DNA from: an uncultured bacterium
GTDB lineage: Bacteria; Cyanobacteriota; Vampirovibrionia; Gastranaerophilales; Gastranaerophilaceae
DNA: 51,521 nt
NCBI GenBank assembly: GCA_949286885.1
Contig: CASEEG010000052.1
Span: 1 to 51,521, forward strand
Reading direction: 5' to 3'
Shown: piece by piece, positions 27,535-35,487 of the stretch
Layout of the letters: every line of letters starts with the position of its first letter
How positions within the stretch are numbered: the stretch's first letter is position 1
The notes under the pieces: model-generated
The model's input: the letters and a program-made list of their open reading frames with translations, nothing else
Databases searched by the model: none
Told to the model about the DNA's origin: nothing
Made by a program: the position numbers and the translations under genes

Positions 27535-28140
27535 ATGCAGCAAAGAGCTAGAGATTTATTCTATAAAGGATGTTATACGGGGGCACTGGAGATTTTTAGT
27601 GCTTGTAATTTATATTACGAGGCAGGATTATGCGCGCTTTTAACTCAAGACGAATATGGAGCAAAAAAATTTTGGACAATTGAAAAAACTCCCGATATTG
27701 CTACAAAATGGGGGTTAATAGTACTAAATATAATTCACTTAAAAATAAAAGAACGGCCATCTTTTTTTCAAGTACGGGCATTTCTTGAGGTTTATTTGAA
27801 CCTTTTTATAGAAAATAAACTTTTAAAATGGGCAGAAAATTTAATAAGTGCTTGCGATATTTTAGCAAAATCAAATCCTGAAACATATAAATTTATTGCA
27901 AGAGCATTGTTTGCAAACGGATATTTAGAACTTTCGCATAAATTTTTGGATGAATCTAAAAAACTTTTTTATAATGATCCTGAAGCACATTTTATTGACT
28001 CTCAAGCATATTTTCTTGAAAAAAAATACGACAAAGCCCTTAAAAGTATTAATGAAACGCTGGAAAGTGCTCGTGGATATTACCCTGCGGTAGAATTTAA
28101 AAAAATTATTGAAAAAAAAATAAACCCCCAAGCCAAATAG
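27535..28140 (+). CDS. TPR-like hypothetical protein
   Basis: A 201-residue all-helical, probably cytoplasmic protein of unknown function. Helix pairs resembling TPRs are visible: ARDLFYKGCYTGALEIFSAC at the start and EAHFIDSQAYFLEKKYDKALKSINETLE near the end. It begins one base after the csrA stop, without a clear ribosome binding site. Its position beside fliW and csrA suggests a flagellar role, but nothing in the sequence proves it. The 3' end lies under a hairpin that serves the convergent flagellin gene. Confidence 0.8.
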   Translation: MQQRARDLFYKGCYTGALEIFSACNLYYEAGLCALLTQDEYGAKKFWTIEKTPDIATKWGLIVLNIIHLKIKERPSFFQVRAFLEVYLNLFIENKLLKWAENLISACDILAKSNPETYKFIARALFANGYLELSHKFLDESKKLFYNDPEAHFIDSQAYFLEKKYDKALKSINETLESARGYYPAVEFKKIIEKKINPQAK

Positions 28141-28149
28141 CAAGGGGGT
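28124..28149. terminator. Terminator of flagellin 1 (bidirectional hairpin)
   Basis: An inverted repeat ACCCCC / GGGGGT with a 14-base spacer. On the minus strand it is followed by TTTATTTTTTTT, a strong T-run, so it can end the flagellin 1 transcript. It lies partly inside the end of the convergent TPR-like gene. Confidence 0.7.
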
Positions 28150-28174
28150 AAAAAATCTTTTACAGTTGTCTTTA

Positions 28175-29050
28175 TTATATTAATGACAATGCAATGTTTG
28201 GTTGTTGGTTTGCTTGAACCAATAGAGAAGCTGATGCTTGTTGCAGAATTTGGTTTTGAATGTAGTTTGATGATTCTGTAGCAATGTCAGCATCTGTAAT
28301 ACGTGAATTAGCAGCTGATAAGTTTTCATACTGAGTATCAAGTTGTTCGATTGCTGAATCTAATCTGTTAGAAACAGAACCGATTGTACCGCGTCTTGTT
28401 GAAATTTCGGTAATTGCTTCATCAAGTGCGTCTAGTTGACCTTGCATAGCAGTCAAAGCAGCGGCAGCGTCAGTGTGACCTGCAAATTTTGATGTAAATG
28501 CACCAGTACCTGTTAAGGTTGAAACATGTGCATCGTTAAACACACCTGAAATTTCAATTGTGTTTGTAGCTCCATCTGAACCTGTACCTATTTGAAGCGT
28601 AACTGTTTCATCTGCACCGTCACGTGTTTCACCGCCAAACAAATCGAATGTGTTGTACTTAGCACCCGTTGCAATTCTGTCAATTTCAGCTAAACGAGCT
28701 TGTGCTTCTTCTTGCATAGCTTGTAACTGTTCATCTGTTTGACCACCGTTCATAGCTTGCAAAGTTAAGTCACGAATACGCATAAAGTTGTCTTGCATAA
28801 CTGCAAGGTTGCCTTCTGCTGTTTGCAATAAGTTAATGCCTGATTGGGCATTGCTTTTTGCAACAGATGTACCACGAGTTTGAACTTCAATACCTTTTGA
28901 AATTACCAAGCCTGCAGCGTCATCTGCAGCAGAATTGATTTTTGAACCCGTTGTCATCCTTTGCATAGCGGTGTTCATTGCATCTGTAACCCTATTCAAG
29001 TTGTTTTGTACTTGAATTGATTGAACGTTTGTGTTAACCACAATAGCCAT
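28175..29050 (-). CDS. fliC: Flagellin 1
   Basis: Filament subunit of 291 residues. The conserved D0/D1 N-terminus begins VNTNVQSIQVQNNLN and RMTTGSKINSAADDAAGLVIS; the C-terminus has SRITDADIATESSNYIQNQILQQASASLLVQANQQP. The D2/D3 centre is short (about 120 residues), so the filament surface is probably small. It is a close paralogue of flagellin 2, with near identity in the termini. The leader has a GGAGA ribosome binding site and an upstream GGA element (see regulatory sites). A terminator follows on the minus strand. Confidence 0.97.
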   Translation of the reverse strand: MAIVVNTNVQSIQVQNNLNRVTDAMNTAMQRMTTGSKINSAADDAAGLVISKGIEVQTRGTSVAKSNAQSGINLLQTAEGNLAVMQDNFMRIRDLTLQAMNGGQTDEQLQAMQEEAQARLAEIDRIATGAKYNTFDLFGGETRDGADETVTLQIGTGSDGATNTIEISGVFNDAHVSTLTGTGAFTSKFAGHTDAAAALTAMQGQLDALDEAITEISTRRGTIGSVSNRLDSAIEQLDTQYENLSAANSRITDADIATESSNYIQNQILQQASASLLVQANQQPNIALSLI

Positions 29051-29058
29051 AATCTGAA

Positions 29059-29089
29059 TCTCCTTTCGATTGACTAAATACTTCCTTGT
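29059..29089 (-). promoter_or_regulatory. Two-site CsrA-type operator in flagellin 1 leader
   Basis: On the minus strand ACAAGGAAGTA (29089-29079) resembles the CsrA consensus RUACARGGAUGU. The second GGA is in the ribosome binding site GAAAGGAGA (29067-29059). The two GGA cores are 22 nt apart, a spacing bridging by a CsrA dimer allows. The same arrangement recurs before flagellin 2. Confidence 0.65.
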
Positions 29090-29128
29090 GTATACACTTG
29101 TAATTCACGCTTAGCGCAAATTACTAAC

Positions 29129-29156
29129 AAGTTTTGTTTATTTTTTTACAAAACTT
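29129..29156. repeat. Inverted repeat upstream of flagellin 1
   Basis: A perfect 9-bp inverted repeat (AAGTTTTGT / ACAAAACTT) with a ten-base T-rich loop. It sits between the terminator of flagellin 2 and the leader of flagellin 1. A related but shorter GTTTT-AAC-AAAAC element lies upstream of flagellin 2. Confidence 0.6.
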
Positions 29157-29174
29157 AAAGTTTTTTGAGATACA

Positions 29175-29208
29175 AAAAGCCCTTAAACCGGCGTGGTCAA
29201 GGGCTTTT
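29175..29208 (-). terminator. Terminator of flagellin 2
   Basis: A perfect 10-bp stem (AAAAGCCCTT / AAGGGCTTTT) with a 14-base loop, followed by T-rich DNA on the minus strand (the strand of flagellin 2). It lies 40 bases after the flagellin 2 stop and so separates the two tandem genes. Confidence 0.85.
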
Positions 29209-29248
29209 GCTTGATGTGTATAATTAACAATTATTAATAATATGTTAA

Positions 29249-30130
29249 TTATATGAGAGACAATGCAATGTTTGGTTGTTGGTTTGCTTGAACCAATAAA
29301 GAAGCTGATGCTTGTTGCAGAATTTGGTTTTGAATGTAGTTTGATGATTCTGTAGCAATGTCAGCATCTTTAATACGTGAATTTGATGCTGATAAGTTTT
29401 CATACTGAGTATCAAGCTGATCCATAGCAGATTCTAATCTGTTTGAAGTTGAACCGATTGTACCGCGTCTTGCAGAAATTTCAGTAATTGCTTCATCAAG
29501 TGCGTCTAGTTGACCTTGCATATCAGCCAGTCCATCAGCTTGGCTTGCAAAACCTGCAAATTTAGATGTAAATGCACCTGTTCCGGTTAATGTTGAAACA
29601 TGAGCGTCATCAAATACATCAGAGATTGTTATAGTATCTACAGCAGAATTTGAGCCTGTACCGATTTGTAAAGTAACTTGCGTATCAGCACCTGATTTTG
29701 TACGATCTGAACCGCCAAACAAGTCAAATGTATTGAATTTTGCACCGGTTGCAATTCTGTCAATTTCAGCTAAACGAGCTTGAGCTTCTTCTTGCATAGC
29801 AGTTAGCTGTTCATCTGTTTGACCGCCGTTCATTGCTTGCAAAGTCAAGTCACGAATACGCATAAAGTTGTCTTGCATAACTGCAAGGTTGCCTTCAGCA
29901 GTTTGTAACAAGTTAATGCCTGATTGGGCATTGCTGTTTGCAACCTGAGTACCACGGGTTTGAACTTCAATACCTTTTGAAATTACCAAGCCTGCAGCGT
30001 CATCTGCAGCAGAGTTGATTTTTGAACCCGTTGTCATTCTCTCCATAGCGGTGTTCATTGCATCAGTAACCCTATTCAAGTTGTTTTGTACTTGAATTGA
30101 CTGAACGTTTGTGTTTACTACGATTGCCAT
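29249..30130 (-). CDS. fliC: Flagellin 2
   Basis: Filament subunit of 293 residues, closely related to flagellin 1. The termini are nearly identical to those of flagellin 1 (RMTTGSKINSAADDAAGL and QILQQASASLLVQANQQP) and the centre differs mainly around residues 150-210, e.g. GGSDRTKSGADTQVTLQIG. An AAGGAGA ribosome binding site is preceded by a second GGA element 19 nt upstream. It is the 5' member of the tandem pair on the minus strand, with 295 bases of non-coding DNA upstream. Both genes look intact. Confidence 0.97.
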   Translation of the reverse strand: MAIVVNTNVQSIQVQNNLNRVTDAMNTAMERMTTGSKINSAADDAAGLVISKGIEVQTRGTQVANSNAQSGINLLQTAEGNLAVMQDNFMRIRDLTLQAMNGGQTDEQLTAMQEEAQARLAEIDRIATGAKFNTFDLFGGSDRTKSGADTQVTLQIGTGSNSAVDTITISDVFDDAHVSTLTGTGAFTSKFAGFASQADGLADMQGQLDALDEAITEISARRGTIGSTSNRLESAMDQLDTQYENLSASNSRIKDADIATESSNYIQNQILQQASASLLVQANQQPNIALSLI

Positions 30131-30425
30131 AGTTGTAAATCTCCTTATTTTATGTTTACTTCCTTGTTTTTGGCATTAAAACCTTTGTCAGAACCGCATT
30201 TAAAATGAAGTTTTAACAAAACTGATAACTATTCCTATTCAAAGGTTTTTTACCTTTGACAGCACGATACTTTATCGCAATAACACCTAAATGGAGATTA
30301 TGCGGGGAAATACTTACTGTCATCATTGTCAATATTTAAGAAATTGTCTTCCTTGCCTTTGACATTACCATATTAAAACTTTTAATAATTGATTTTAACT
30401 ATAACAGTGTTTGATATTTCTCATA
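30131..30425. other. Non-coding region upstream of flagellin 2
   Basis: 295 bases between flagellin 2 and the CCA-type enzyme gene, with no ORF or RNA gene seen. It holds three direct copies of a TGWCAAAGGY-type motif on the minus strand (30190-30181, 30261-30252, 30364-30355) and an 8-bp hairpin at 30239-30259. I could not place a convincing sigma-28 promoter, though a GCGATAA element occurs at about 30270-30280 on the minus strand. Confidence 0.6.
30139..30167 (-). promoter_or_regulatory. Two-site CsrA-type operator in flagellin 2 leader
   Basis: On the minus strand ACAAGGAAGTA (30167-30157) is identical to the element of flagellin 1. The second GGA is in the ribosome binding site AAGGAGAT (30146-30139). 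The GGA cores are 19 nt apart. Confidence 0.65.
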
Positions 30426-31541
30426 CTAAAGTTTAAATGTTCTTTTTACAAACTCAATCTCGTCATTAAAGCTTATTAAATCAGGCATTTTAGACAATTT
30501 AGCTTCTAAAACTTTATCTAAAATAAAACCTATTATTTTGCCCTGATTAAAGCCTAAATTTAATAAATCCGAACCCTTAAGATATAGTTTTACGTTTTTC
30601 AATTCGTTGTAATAAATAAGTGTATTATTATCATTTGTTTTTAAATAATGAACACATAAATCAATATCGCTATAATTTTTAAAATACTTGTAAATACCAA
30701 GTCTGCTTTTAAATTCGGGTAAAATTTCTATAGGCTCTAATATATATTTAAGGCAAAGCGAACCAATATCTTTAATATTAAAGAGTTTTATGGCATTTTC
30801 AAAATTTTCTCTGTTAAATAAAAATTCATCAAAAAGAATTTTATAATAGCCGCAAGATGAAAACTCGCTTATCGCAGACATTGCACGCTCATTTGAACTA
30901 AAGAGTTTATTAAGTGTCAAAATAACCCTGTCTGTGCTTAAACCATCTCTATCAGGATTTTTTAAATACTCTTGTATTAGCTTTTCATCTTCATCAAAAA
31001 AATCAAAATTAAATCTTAATTTAAAATCTAATCCTCTCAAAATCCTTGTGGGGTCATCAATATAGCTATTTTTATGCAAGACTTTCAAAACACCTTTTGA
31101 AATGTCATCACATCCGTTAAAAATATCAATTATTTCATAATCTAAGGACGGCAAAATTCTGGCAGCAATGGCATTTATAGTAAAATCTCTGCGTATTAAA
31201 TCATCTTTTATATCACATCCTATTTTTGTAACGTGTGGCAAGCAACCTGACTTTGGATACTCCTCAATTCGAGTTGATGCAAAATCAATGCTAACACCTG
31301 AAATTTCAGTTTTGACCGTTCCAAAATCTTTATGGATTGACTTAATTTCAACAAAATCAAGCGATTTTACAAAATTAATTGCATTTCCTTCGACTAAAAT
31401 GTCAATGTCTAAAGGTGTTTTACCCATTAAAACATCACGCACAAGACCGCCGACAAAATAAATTTTAACCCCGAAACGCTCAGCTTTCAGGGCTATTTTT
31501 TTTATAATATGATTTACTTTATCATTAAACTTTATCTGCAT
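30426..31541 (-). CDS. CCA tRNA nucleotidyltransferase / poly(A) polymerase family
   Basis: Class II nucleotidyltransferase that adds or repairs the 3' CCA of tRNA, or polyadenylates RNA. The head domain has FVGGLVRDVLMG and the paired aspartates LDIDILV, then DDLIRRDFTINAIA and the DDPTRILRG element, all diagnostic for the family. 371 residues. Distinguishing CCA-adding from A-adding or poly(A) enzymes from sequence alone is not secure. It overlaps the accC 3' end by 17 bases and so is the last gene of the efp-accBC operon. Confidence 0.9.
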   Translation of the reverse strand: MQIKFNDKVNHIIKKIALKAERFGVKIYFVGGLVRDVLMGKTPLDIDILVEGNAINFVKSLDFVEIKSIHKDFGTVKTEISGVSIDFASTRIEEYPKSGCLPHVTKIGCDIKDDLIRRDFTINAIAARILPSLDYEIIDIFNGCDDISKGVLKVLHKNSYIDDPTRILRGLDFKLRFNFDFFDEDEKLIQEYLKNPDRDGLSTDRVILTLNKLFSSNERAMSAISEFSSCGYYKILFDEFLFNRENFENAIKLFNIKDIGSLCLKYILEPIEILPEFKSRLGIYKYFKNYSDIDLCVHYLKTNDNNTLIYYNELKNVKLYLKGSDLLNLGFNQGKIIGFILDKVLEAKLSKMPDLISFNDEIEFVKRTFKL

Positions 31542-32892
31542 TTCTCTTAAAGCTTTTTTCTAAAAAGCTTGTATTAAAGTTGCCGCTTATAAATACATCA
31601 TCATTTAAAATTTCACGATGGAAAGGAATTGTTGTCTTAATACCCGTTATAACATATTCGCTCAACGCCCTTAACATTCTAAGACGGGCATCTTCACGGT
31701 CTTTTCCCCAGCAAATAAGTTTTCCCACCATTGAGTCATAATATGGTGGAATTTTATAACCTGTATATACGTGGGAATCAACCCTTACACCAAACCCGCC
31801 GGGAGCAATATAGCCTTCAATTTTGCCTGCAAAAGGCATAAAATCTCTATCCGGATCTTCTGCGTTAATTCTACACTCAATTGCATGCCCTCTTAAACAA
31901 ATATCCTCTTGTTTAACACTAAGTCTTTGACCAGCTGCGACTCTTACCTGTTCTTTTACAATGTCAACACCTGAAATCATCTCAGATACACAATGCTCAA
32001 CCTGAACTCTTGTGTTCATTTCCATAAAATACCATTTTTTATCTTTAGGATTAGATTCATCAAGCAAAAATTCAATAGTACCTGCACCCTCGTAATTAAT
32101 AGCCTTTGCAGCATTAACAGCAGCCTGCCCCATTGCTTTTCTTATTTCTTCACTAATTGCAGGGGACGGTGCTTCTTCAAGCAACTTTTGGTGGCGTCTT
32201 TGAATTGAGCAATCCCTCTCGCCTAAGTGAACAACATTACCAAAAGAATCTGCAAGGATTTGAACTTCAATGTGGCGAGGATTTTCCAGATATTTTTCCA
32301 CATATACTTCAGGGTTTCCAAAAGCATTTTTTGCTTCGTTTCTGCATAAGTTGAAAGCGTCCTCAAGTTCATCATCACTGCGAACAATCCTCATACCCTT
32401 TCCGCCGCCGCCTGCAGTAGCTTTGATAATTACAGGAAATCCCACCTTATGTGCAAATTCACGAACTTCATCAACAGTTTCCACAAGCCCTGTTCCCGGG
32501 GTAACAGGAACGCCCGATGCTATCATAGTTGCACGAGCCGAAGCTTTATCACCCATAGCACGCATTGCTTTCGAGCTAGGACCTATGAATTTTATATGAT
32601 GTTCATCGCAAATATCTACAAAATCTGCACGTTCTGCCATAAAACCATAACCGGGATGTATGGCATCAGCACCTGAGGTAAGTGCAACGGAAATTATTGC
32701 AGGAATGTGCAAATAGCTTTTAGCACTTTGCGCAGGCCCAATGCAATATGCCTCATCAGCTAATGACACATGTAAACTTTCTGAATCCGCCTGCGAATAT
32801 ATTGCAACCGTTGCAATTCCTAATTCCTTGCATGCTCTTATAATTCTTAGGGCTATTTCACCCCTGTTTGCAATTAATACTTTCTTAAACAT
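31525..32892 (-). CDS. accC: Acetyl-CoA carboxylase, biotin carboxylase subunit
   Basis: ATP-dependent carboxylation of the biotin on AccB. Signatures are VLIANRGEIALRIIRACKELG at the N-terminus (short form), the ATP-grasp loop KATAGGGGKGMRIV, and MEMNTRVQVEH near residue 288. 455 residues, standard length. It lies 43 bases after accB and overlaps the CCA-type gene. The carboxyltransferase genes accD and accA are elsewhere in this window, at the head of the flagellar export operon. Ribosome binding site AAGGTC is weak. Confidence 0.97.
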   Translation of the reverse strand: MFKKVLIANRGEIALRIIRACKELGIATVAIYSQADSESLHVSLADEAYCIGPAQSAKSYLHIPAIISVALTSGADAIHPGYGFMAERADFVDICDEHHIKFIGPSSKAMRAMGDKASARATMIASGVPVTPGTGLVETVDEVREFAHKVGFPVIIKATAGGGGKGMRIVRSDDELEDAFNLCRNEAKNAFGNPEVYVEKYLENPRHIEVQILADSFGNVVHLGERDCSIQRRHQKLLEEAPSPAISEEIRKAMGQAAVNAAKAINYEGAGTIEFLLDESNPKDKKWYFMEMNTRVQVEHCVSEMISGVDIVKEQVRVAAGQRLSVKQEDICLRGHAIECRINAEDPDRDFMPFAGKIEGYIAPGGFGVRVDSHVYTGYKIPPYYDSMVGKLICWGKDREDARLRMLRALSEYVITGIKTTIPFHREILNDDVFISGNFNTSFLEKSFKRNADKV

Positions 32893-32935
32893 AACTTTTG
32901 ACCTTAAAAAATAGGTGATAACATTAAATACAGAC

Positions 32936-33379
32936 TTATTCTATATACATCAAAACCTGACCGTATTCAACGCTTTGTCCGTCTTCCACACAGATTTGCG
33001 TAACCTTACCCGATACTTCAGATTCAATTTCGTTCATTAGTTTCATAGCTTCAACGATACATACAACCTGACCGGCACTAACTGTATCGCCTACTTTAAC
33101 AAAAGGTTTAGCCCCCGGACTTGGTGCAGCATAAAACGCACCAACCATAGGAGAAGTAACAGGTTTTCCTTTTGGCACGCTAGTATTTTCTGCAGGTGCA
33201 GGAGCTGCCTTAGGAGCAGCTTGAACAGGTGCAGCAACCGGAAGCGCTTGAACCGGTGCTTGACCATATTCTCTTTTAATAGTGATGGCTTGCTCGCCGT
33301 CTTCCAAAATAATTTCACTTAAAGATTTTTCATCAATTAATTTTGCGAGCTTTTCAATATATTCAACTTCAAAATTCAT
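32936..33379 (-). CDS. accB: Biotin carboxyl carrier protein of acetyl-CoA carboxylase
   Basis: Carries CO2 between the carboxylase and carboxyltransferase. The biotinylated lysine is K113 in [11 protein letters not shown] (residues 109-119). The domain starts near TSPMVGAFY (75-83). The linker (residues ~45-70) is Ala/Pro-rich, as usual. 147 residues. It lies between efp and accC, a common bacterial arrangement (efp-accB-accC). A biotin ligase is not in the window. Confidence 0.97.
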   Translation of the reverse strand: MNFEVEYIEKLAKLIDEKSLSEIILEDGEQAITIKREYGQAPVQALPVAAPVQAAPKAAPAPAENTSVPKGKPVTSPMVGAFYAAPSPGAKPFVKVGDTVSAGQVVCIVEAMKLMNEIESEVSGKVTQICVEDGQSVEYGQVLMYIE

Positions 33380-33390
33380 ATTTTAATTTC

Positions 33391-33948
33391 CTATACTCTG
33401 TCTAAATATTCATTTGTTCTTGTATCTATTCTTAATTTATCCCCAACGTTAATAAAGAAAGGAACGTTAACTACAGCACCACCTTCAAGAGTAGCAGGTT
33501 TTGTGCCGCCTTGAGCAGTATTTCCTTTTTCAGCCGGAGGTGTTTCAACAACTTCAAGTTCAACAAAGTTTGGCAAATCAACACCGATAATTTTACCGTC
33601 ATGCAATAAAATTTGAACATTCATGTTTTCTTTTAAGTATTTTTTACCGTCGCCAATTTGAGCCTCGGGAACCGGTAGCTGTTCATAAGTTTCAAGATCC
33701 ATCATAACGTAATCTTTACCCTCAAGGTACAAATATTGCATTTCACGCCTGTCGAGCATGGCTTTTGCAACTTTTTCACCGGCTCTGAAAGTTCTTTCAA
33801 CAACTTGCCCTGTTTCAACGTTTATCAATTTTGTTCTGACAAAAGCAGCGCCTTTGCCCGGTTTTACATGTAAAAACTCAACAACAGACCAAAGTCCATT
33901 ATCAAGCTGGAGTGTTAAACCTGTTTTTAAATCGTTTACTGAAATCAT
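33391..33948 (-). CDS. efp: Elongation factor P
   Basis: Relieves ribosome stalling at polyproline stretches. The modifiable lysine is K32 in [14 protein letters not shown]. Domains II/III are present, ending [21 protein letters not shown]. 185 residues, normal. The ATG overlaps the stop of the HEAT-like gene by four bases (ATGA), so translation is coupled. It forms the head of an efp-accB-accC-CCA cluster. The enzyme that modifies K32 is not in the window. Confidence 0.97.
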   Translation of the reverse strand: MISVNDLKTGLTLQLDNGLWSVVEFLHVKPGKGAAFVRTKLINVETGQVVERTFRAGEKVAKAMLDRREMQYLYLEGKDYVMMDLETYEQLPVPEAQIGDGKKYLKENMNVQILLHDGKIIGVDLPNFVELEVVETPPAEKGNTAQGGTKPATLEGGAVVNVPFFINVGDKLRIDTRTNEYLDRV

Positions 33949-34682
33949 AAAGTATCCCTATAATCACTGTCTTTACAAATTTTATCATAAACCAGATTTT
34001 TTACATAAAAATTTTTATCATTTTTCAATTTATGTAACAATTCTTTTGGAGGATTTGACATTTTTACCAATATTTTAGCGGTTTTTTCTCTAATTGTATA
34101 ATCCAAAAAATCAACCGTTACAAAACAAATTTTAATAATTTCATTATCAAAACCTACTCCGTTATATATTTCACAAATTGCCTCCAAACACCAATACAAA
34201 TTAAAAAGTTTTTTATTTTTGGCATGGTTTTTACGATTTCGCATTTTATTATCTTTAAAAGCGCCAAATTCCTTCTCGTAAATTTTAAAATCTGCAAGAA
34301 TTTTTTCAACTCTTTCAATAATAAAAGGTAGAGTTTTTGAGGCAAGAGGAGGATTTTTAACTAAAAATTCAATTATAGCTCGACAGACATTTGGGTTTAT
34401 ATCGCAAATTGAATCAGTAAAAATTTCAGCATAATCTGAAAAAAATTCACTGCCGCCAATATCTGCAAGCACAAGCGCACACGCCTCACGTGTTGGATTA
34501 GGGTGGTTTGTAAGGTGGTAAGCAATTAAATTTGCCTCATCTTTAGATTTTATTTCATCTATGTTTATAAAAGCGCAAGGCTTTAAAATTTCATTATCAC
34601 CCAAAAGCACTTTAAATGCCTCTTCACGGGTCATGTTAATAGCATTTTGGACTATTAAAAAATTTTCATTAGACTTATTCAT
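33945..34682 (-). CDS. HEAT-repeat-like hypothetical protein
   Basis: A protein of about 245 residues, unrecognised but with helical pairs resembling HEAT repeats (for example [20 protein letters not shown] and [19 protein letters not shown]). It has no signal peptide when read from ATG 34682. The longer frame begins with a TTG at 34721 that is better read as the TTGACT -35 of its promoter. There is no ribosome binding site before the ATG, so a short or absent leader is likely. Four-base overlap with efp. Confidence 0.75.
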   Translation of the reverse strand: MNKSNENFLIVQNAINMTREEAFKVLLGDNEILKPCAFINIDEIKSKDEANLIAYHLTNHPNPTREACALVLADIGGSEFFSDYAEIFTDSICDINPNVCRAIIEFLVKNPPLASKTLPFIIERVEKILADFKIYEKEFGAFKDNKMRNRKNHAKNKKLFNLYWCLEAICEIYNGVGFDNEIIKICFVTVDFLDYTIREKTAKILVKMSNPPKELLHKLKNDKNFYVKNLVYDKICKDSDYRDTL

Positions 34683-34831
34683 AAGATAAAATATAACACA
34701 AGCGGCAATTAAAATAGTCAAACTTTAAATTATTATATTTATAAATTAAATTATCGGGTAAAACAGACGAGCATTTTTTTAATTTTAAGTGTATAATTAC
34801 AGTTAGCAAAAACAGTTAGACAGGTGAAATT

Positions 34832-34999
34832 ATGAATTTTTTTAAAAAATTATTGGGTTTAGAATCTCAAGATGAAGGTTATATTGGACTTTCAAGCTTC
34901 ACAAATAATTCCCATTGCCTTCAAGATAAAAAGGAAGAACCAAAGAAAAATATTAAAAGAGAACCTACCTTAACAGAGATTTTAAAAAGAGCCAATTAA
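34832..34999 (+). CDS. Small 55-residue hypothetical protein
   Basis: A short ORF from ATG 34832 to TAA 34999 encoding 55 residues. It starts MNFFKKLLGLESQDEGY and ends PTLTEILKRAN, and is rich in Lys and Glu in the middle. AGGTGA precedes the ATG with suitable spacing, and TATAAT at 34792-34797 is a good -10 box. Its last 18 bases overlap the end of the convergent divergent-PAP2 gene. The good ribosome binding site and -10 box argue that it is real, but no homology can be claimed. Confidence 0.55.
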   Translation: MNFFKKLLGLESQDEGYIGLSSFTNNSHCLQDKKEEPKKNIKREPTLTEILKRAN

Positions 35000-35485
35000 A
35001 TTAAGCAAGTTTTGAAAAGCCTCAAGTCTTGAGAGTGCATGCACCCCAAGTGCAACAAAAACACCAAGTGCCGCACCGCAAAAAACTTCAAATGGAGTGT
35101 GCCCTAAAAGCTCTTTTAAAACCTCATAAGGTTTTGTTTCATGGTGTTCAACAAATTCTTGCACTACACGATTCAATGTAGCCGCAGTTTTTCCTGCAGC
35201 ACGCCTAAGACCTGCGGCATCTTGCATTATAATAAGCGAAAATCCTAAAGACATGGCAAATTCTACAGACGTTATCCCCTCAATTATCCCCACACTTGTT
35301 GCAAGTGCTATAACTCCCGCACTGTGAGAAGATGGCATACCACCGGTTGTAGTAAAGATTTTAAAATTAATTTTTTTATTTTTAATATAGTGAAAAATTA
35401 CTTTTAAAGTTTGAGCTATACCGGCAGCCAAAAGCCCTGCGGCCAAAACTTCCAGACCCGTATTAAAAAACTGAATGTCATGCAT
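34982..35485 (-). CDS. Divergent PAP2-family membrane protein (DUF212)
   Basis: A membrane protein of about 167 residues of the divergent PAP2/YuiD family. Signatures are GGMPSSHSA, then DAAGLRRAAGKTA and LKELLGHTPFEV. PAP2 enzymes remove phosphate from lipid phosphates; the substrate here is unknown. I start at ATG 35485, two bases after the prenyl synthase stop; the longer frame uses a TTG inside that gene. Its pairing with a prenyl synthase, seen also in cyanobacteria, suggests prenyl-phosphate metabolism. Confidence 0.9.
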   Translation of the reverse strand: MHDIQFFNTGLEVLAAGLLAAGIAQTLKVIFHYIKNKKINFKIFTTTGGMPSSHSAGVIALATSVGIIEGITSVEFAMSLGFSLIIMQDAAGLRRAAGKTAATLNRVVQEFVEHHETKPYEVLKELLGHTPFEVFCGAALGVFVALGVHALSRLEAFQNLLNLIGSF

Positions 35486-35487
35486 TT

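Larger units (their letters stand above)
28175..30130 (-). repeat. Tandem flagellin duplication
   Basis: Two flagellin genes in the same orientation with long stretches of near-identical DNA at their ends (e.g. the coding DNA of the first 40 codons and last 40 codons). The 198-bp spacer differs. This makes a direct repeat of about 880 bp, able to recombine. Confidence 0.85.

Noticed and set aside
29089-29098. GTGTATACAC palindrome in the flagellin 1 leader
   Set aside because: Ten-base palindromes of this sort are frequent in A/T-rich DNA, and it is absent from flagellin 2.
30250-30290. GCGATAAAG upstream of flagellin 2 as a sigma-28 -10 element
   Set aside because: No TAAA-type -35 is found at the required 15-base distance, so the match is too weak for a promoter call.
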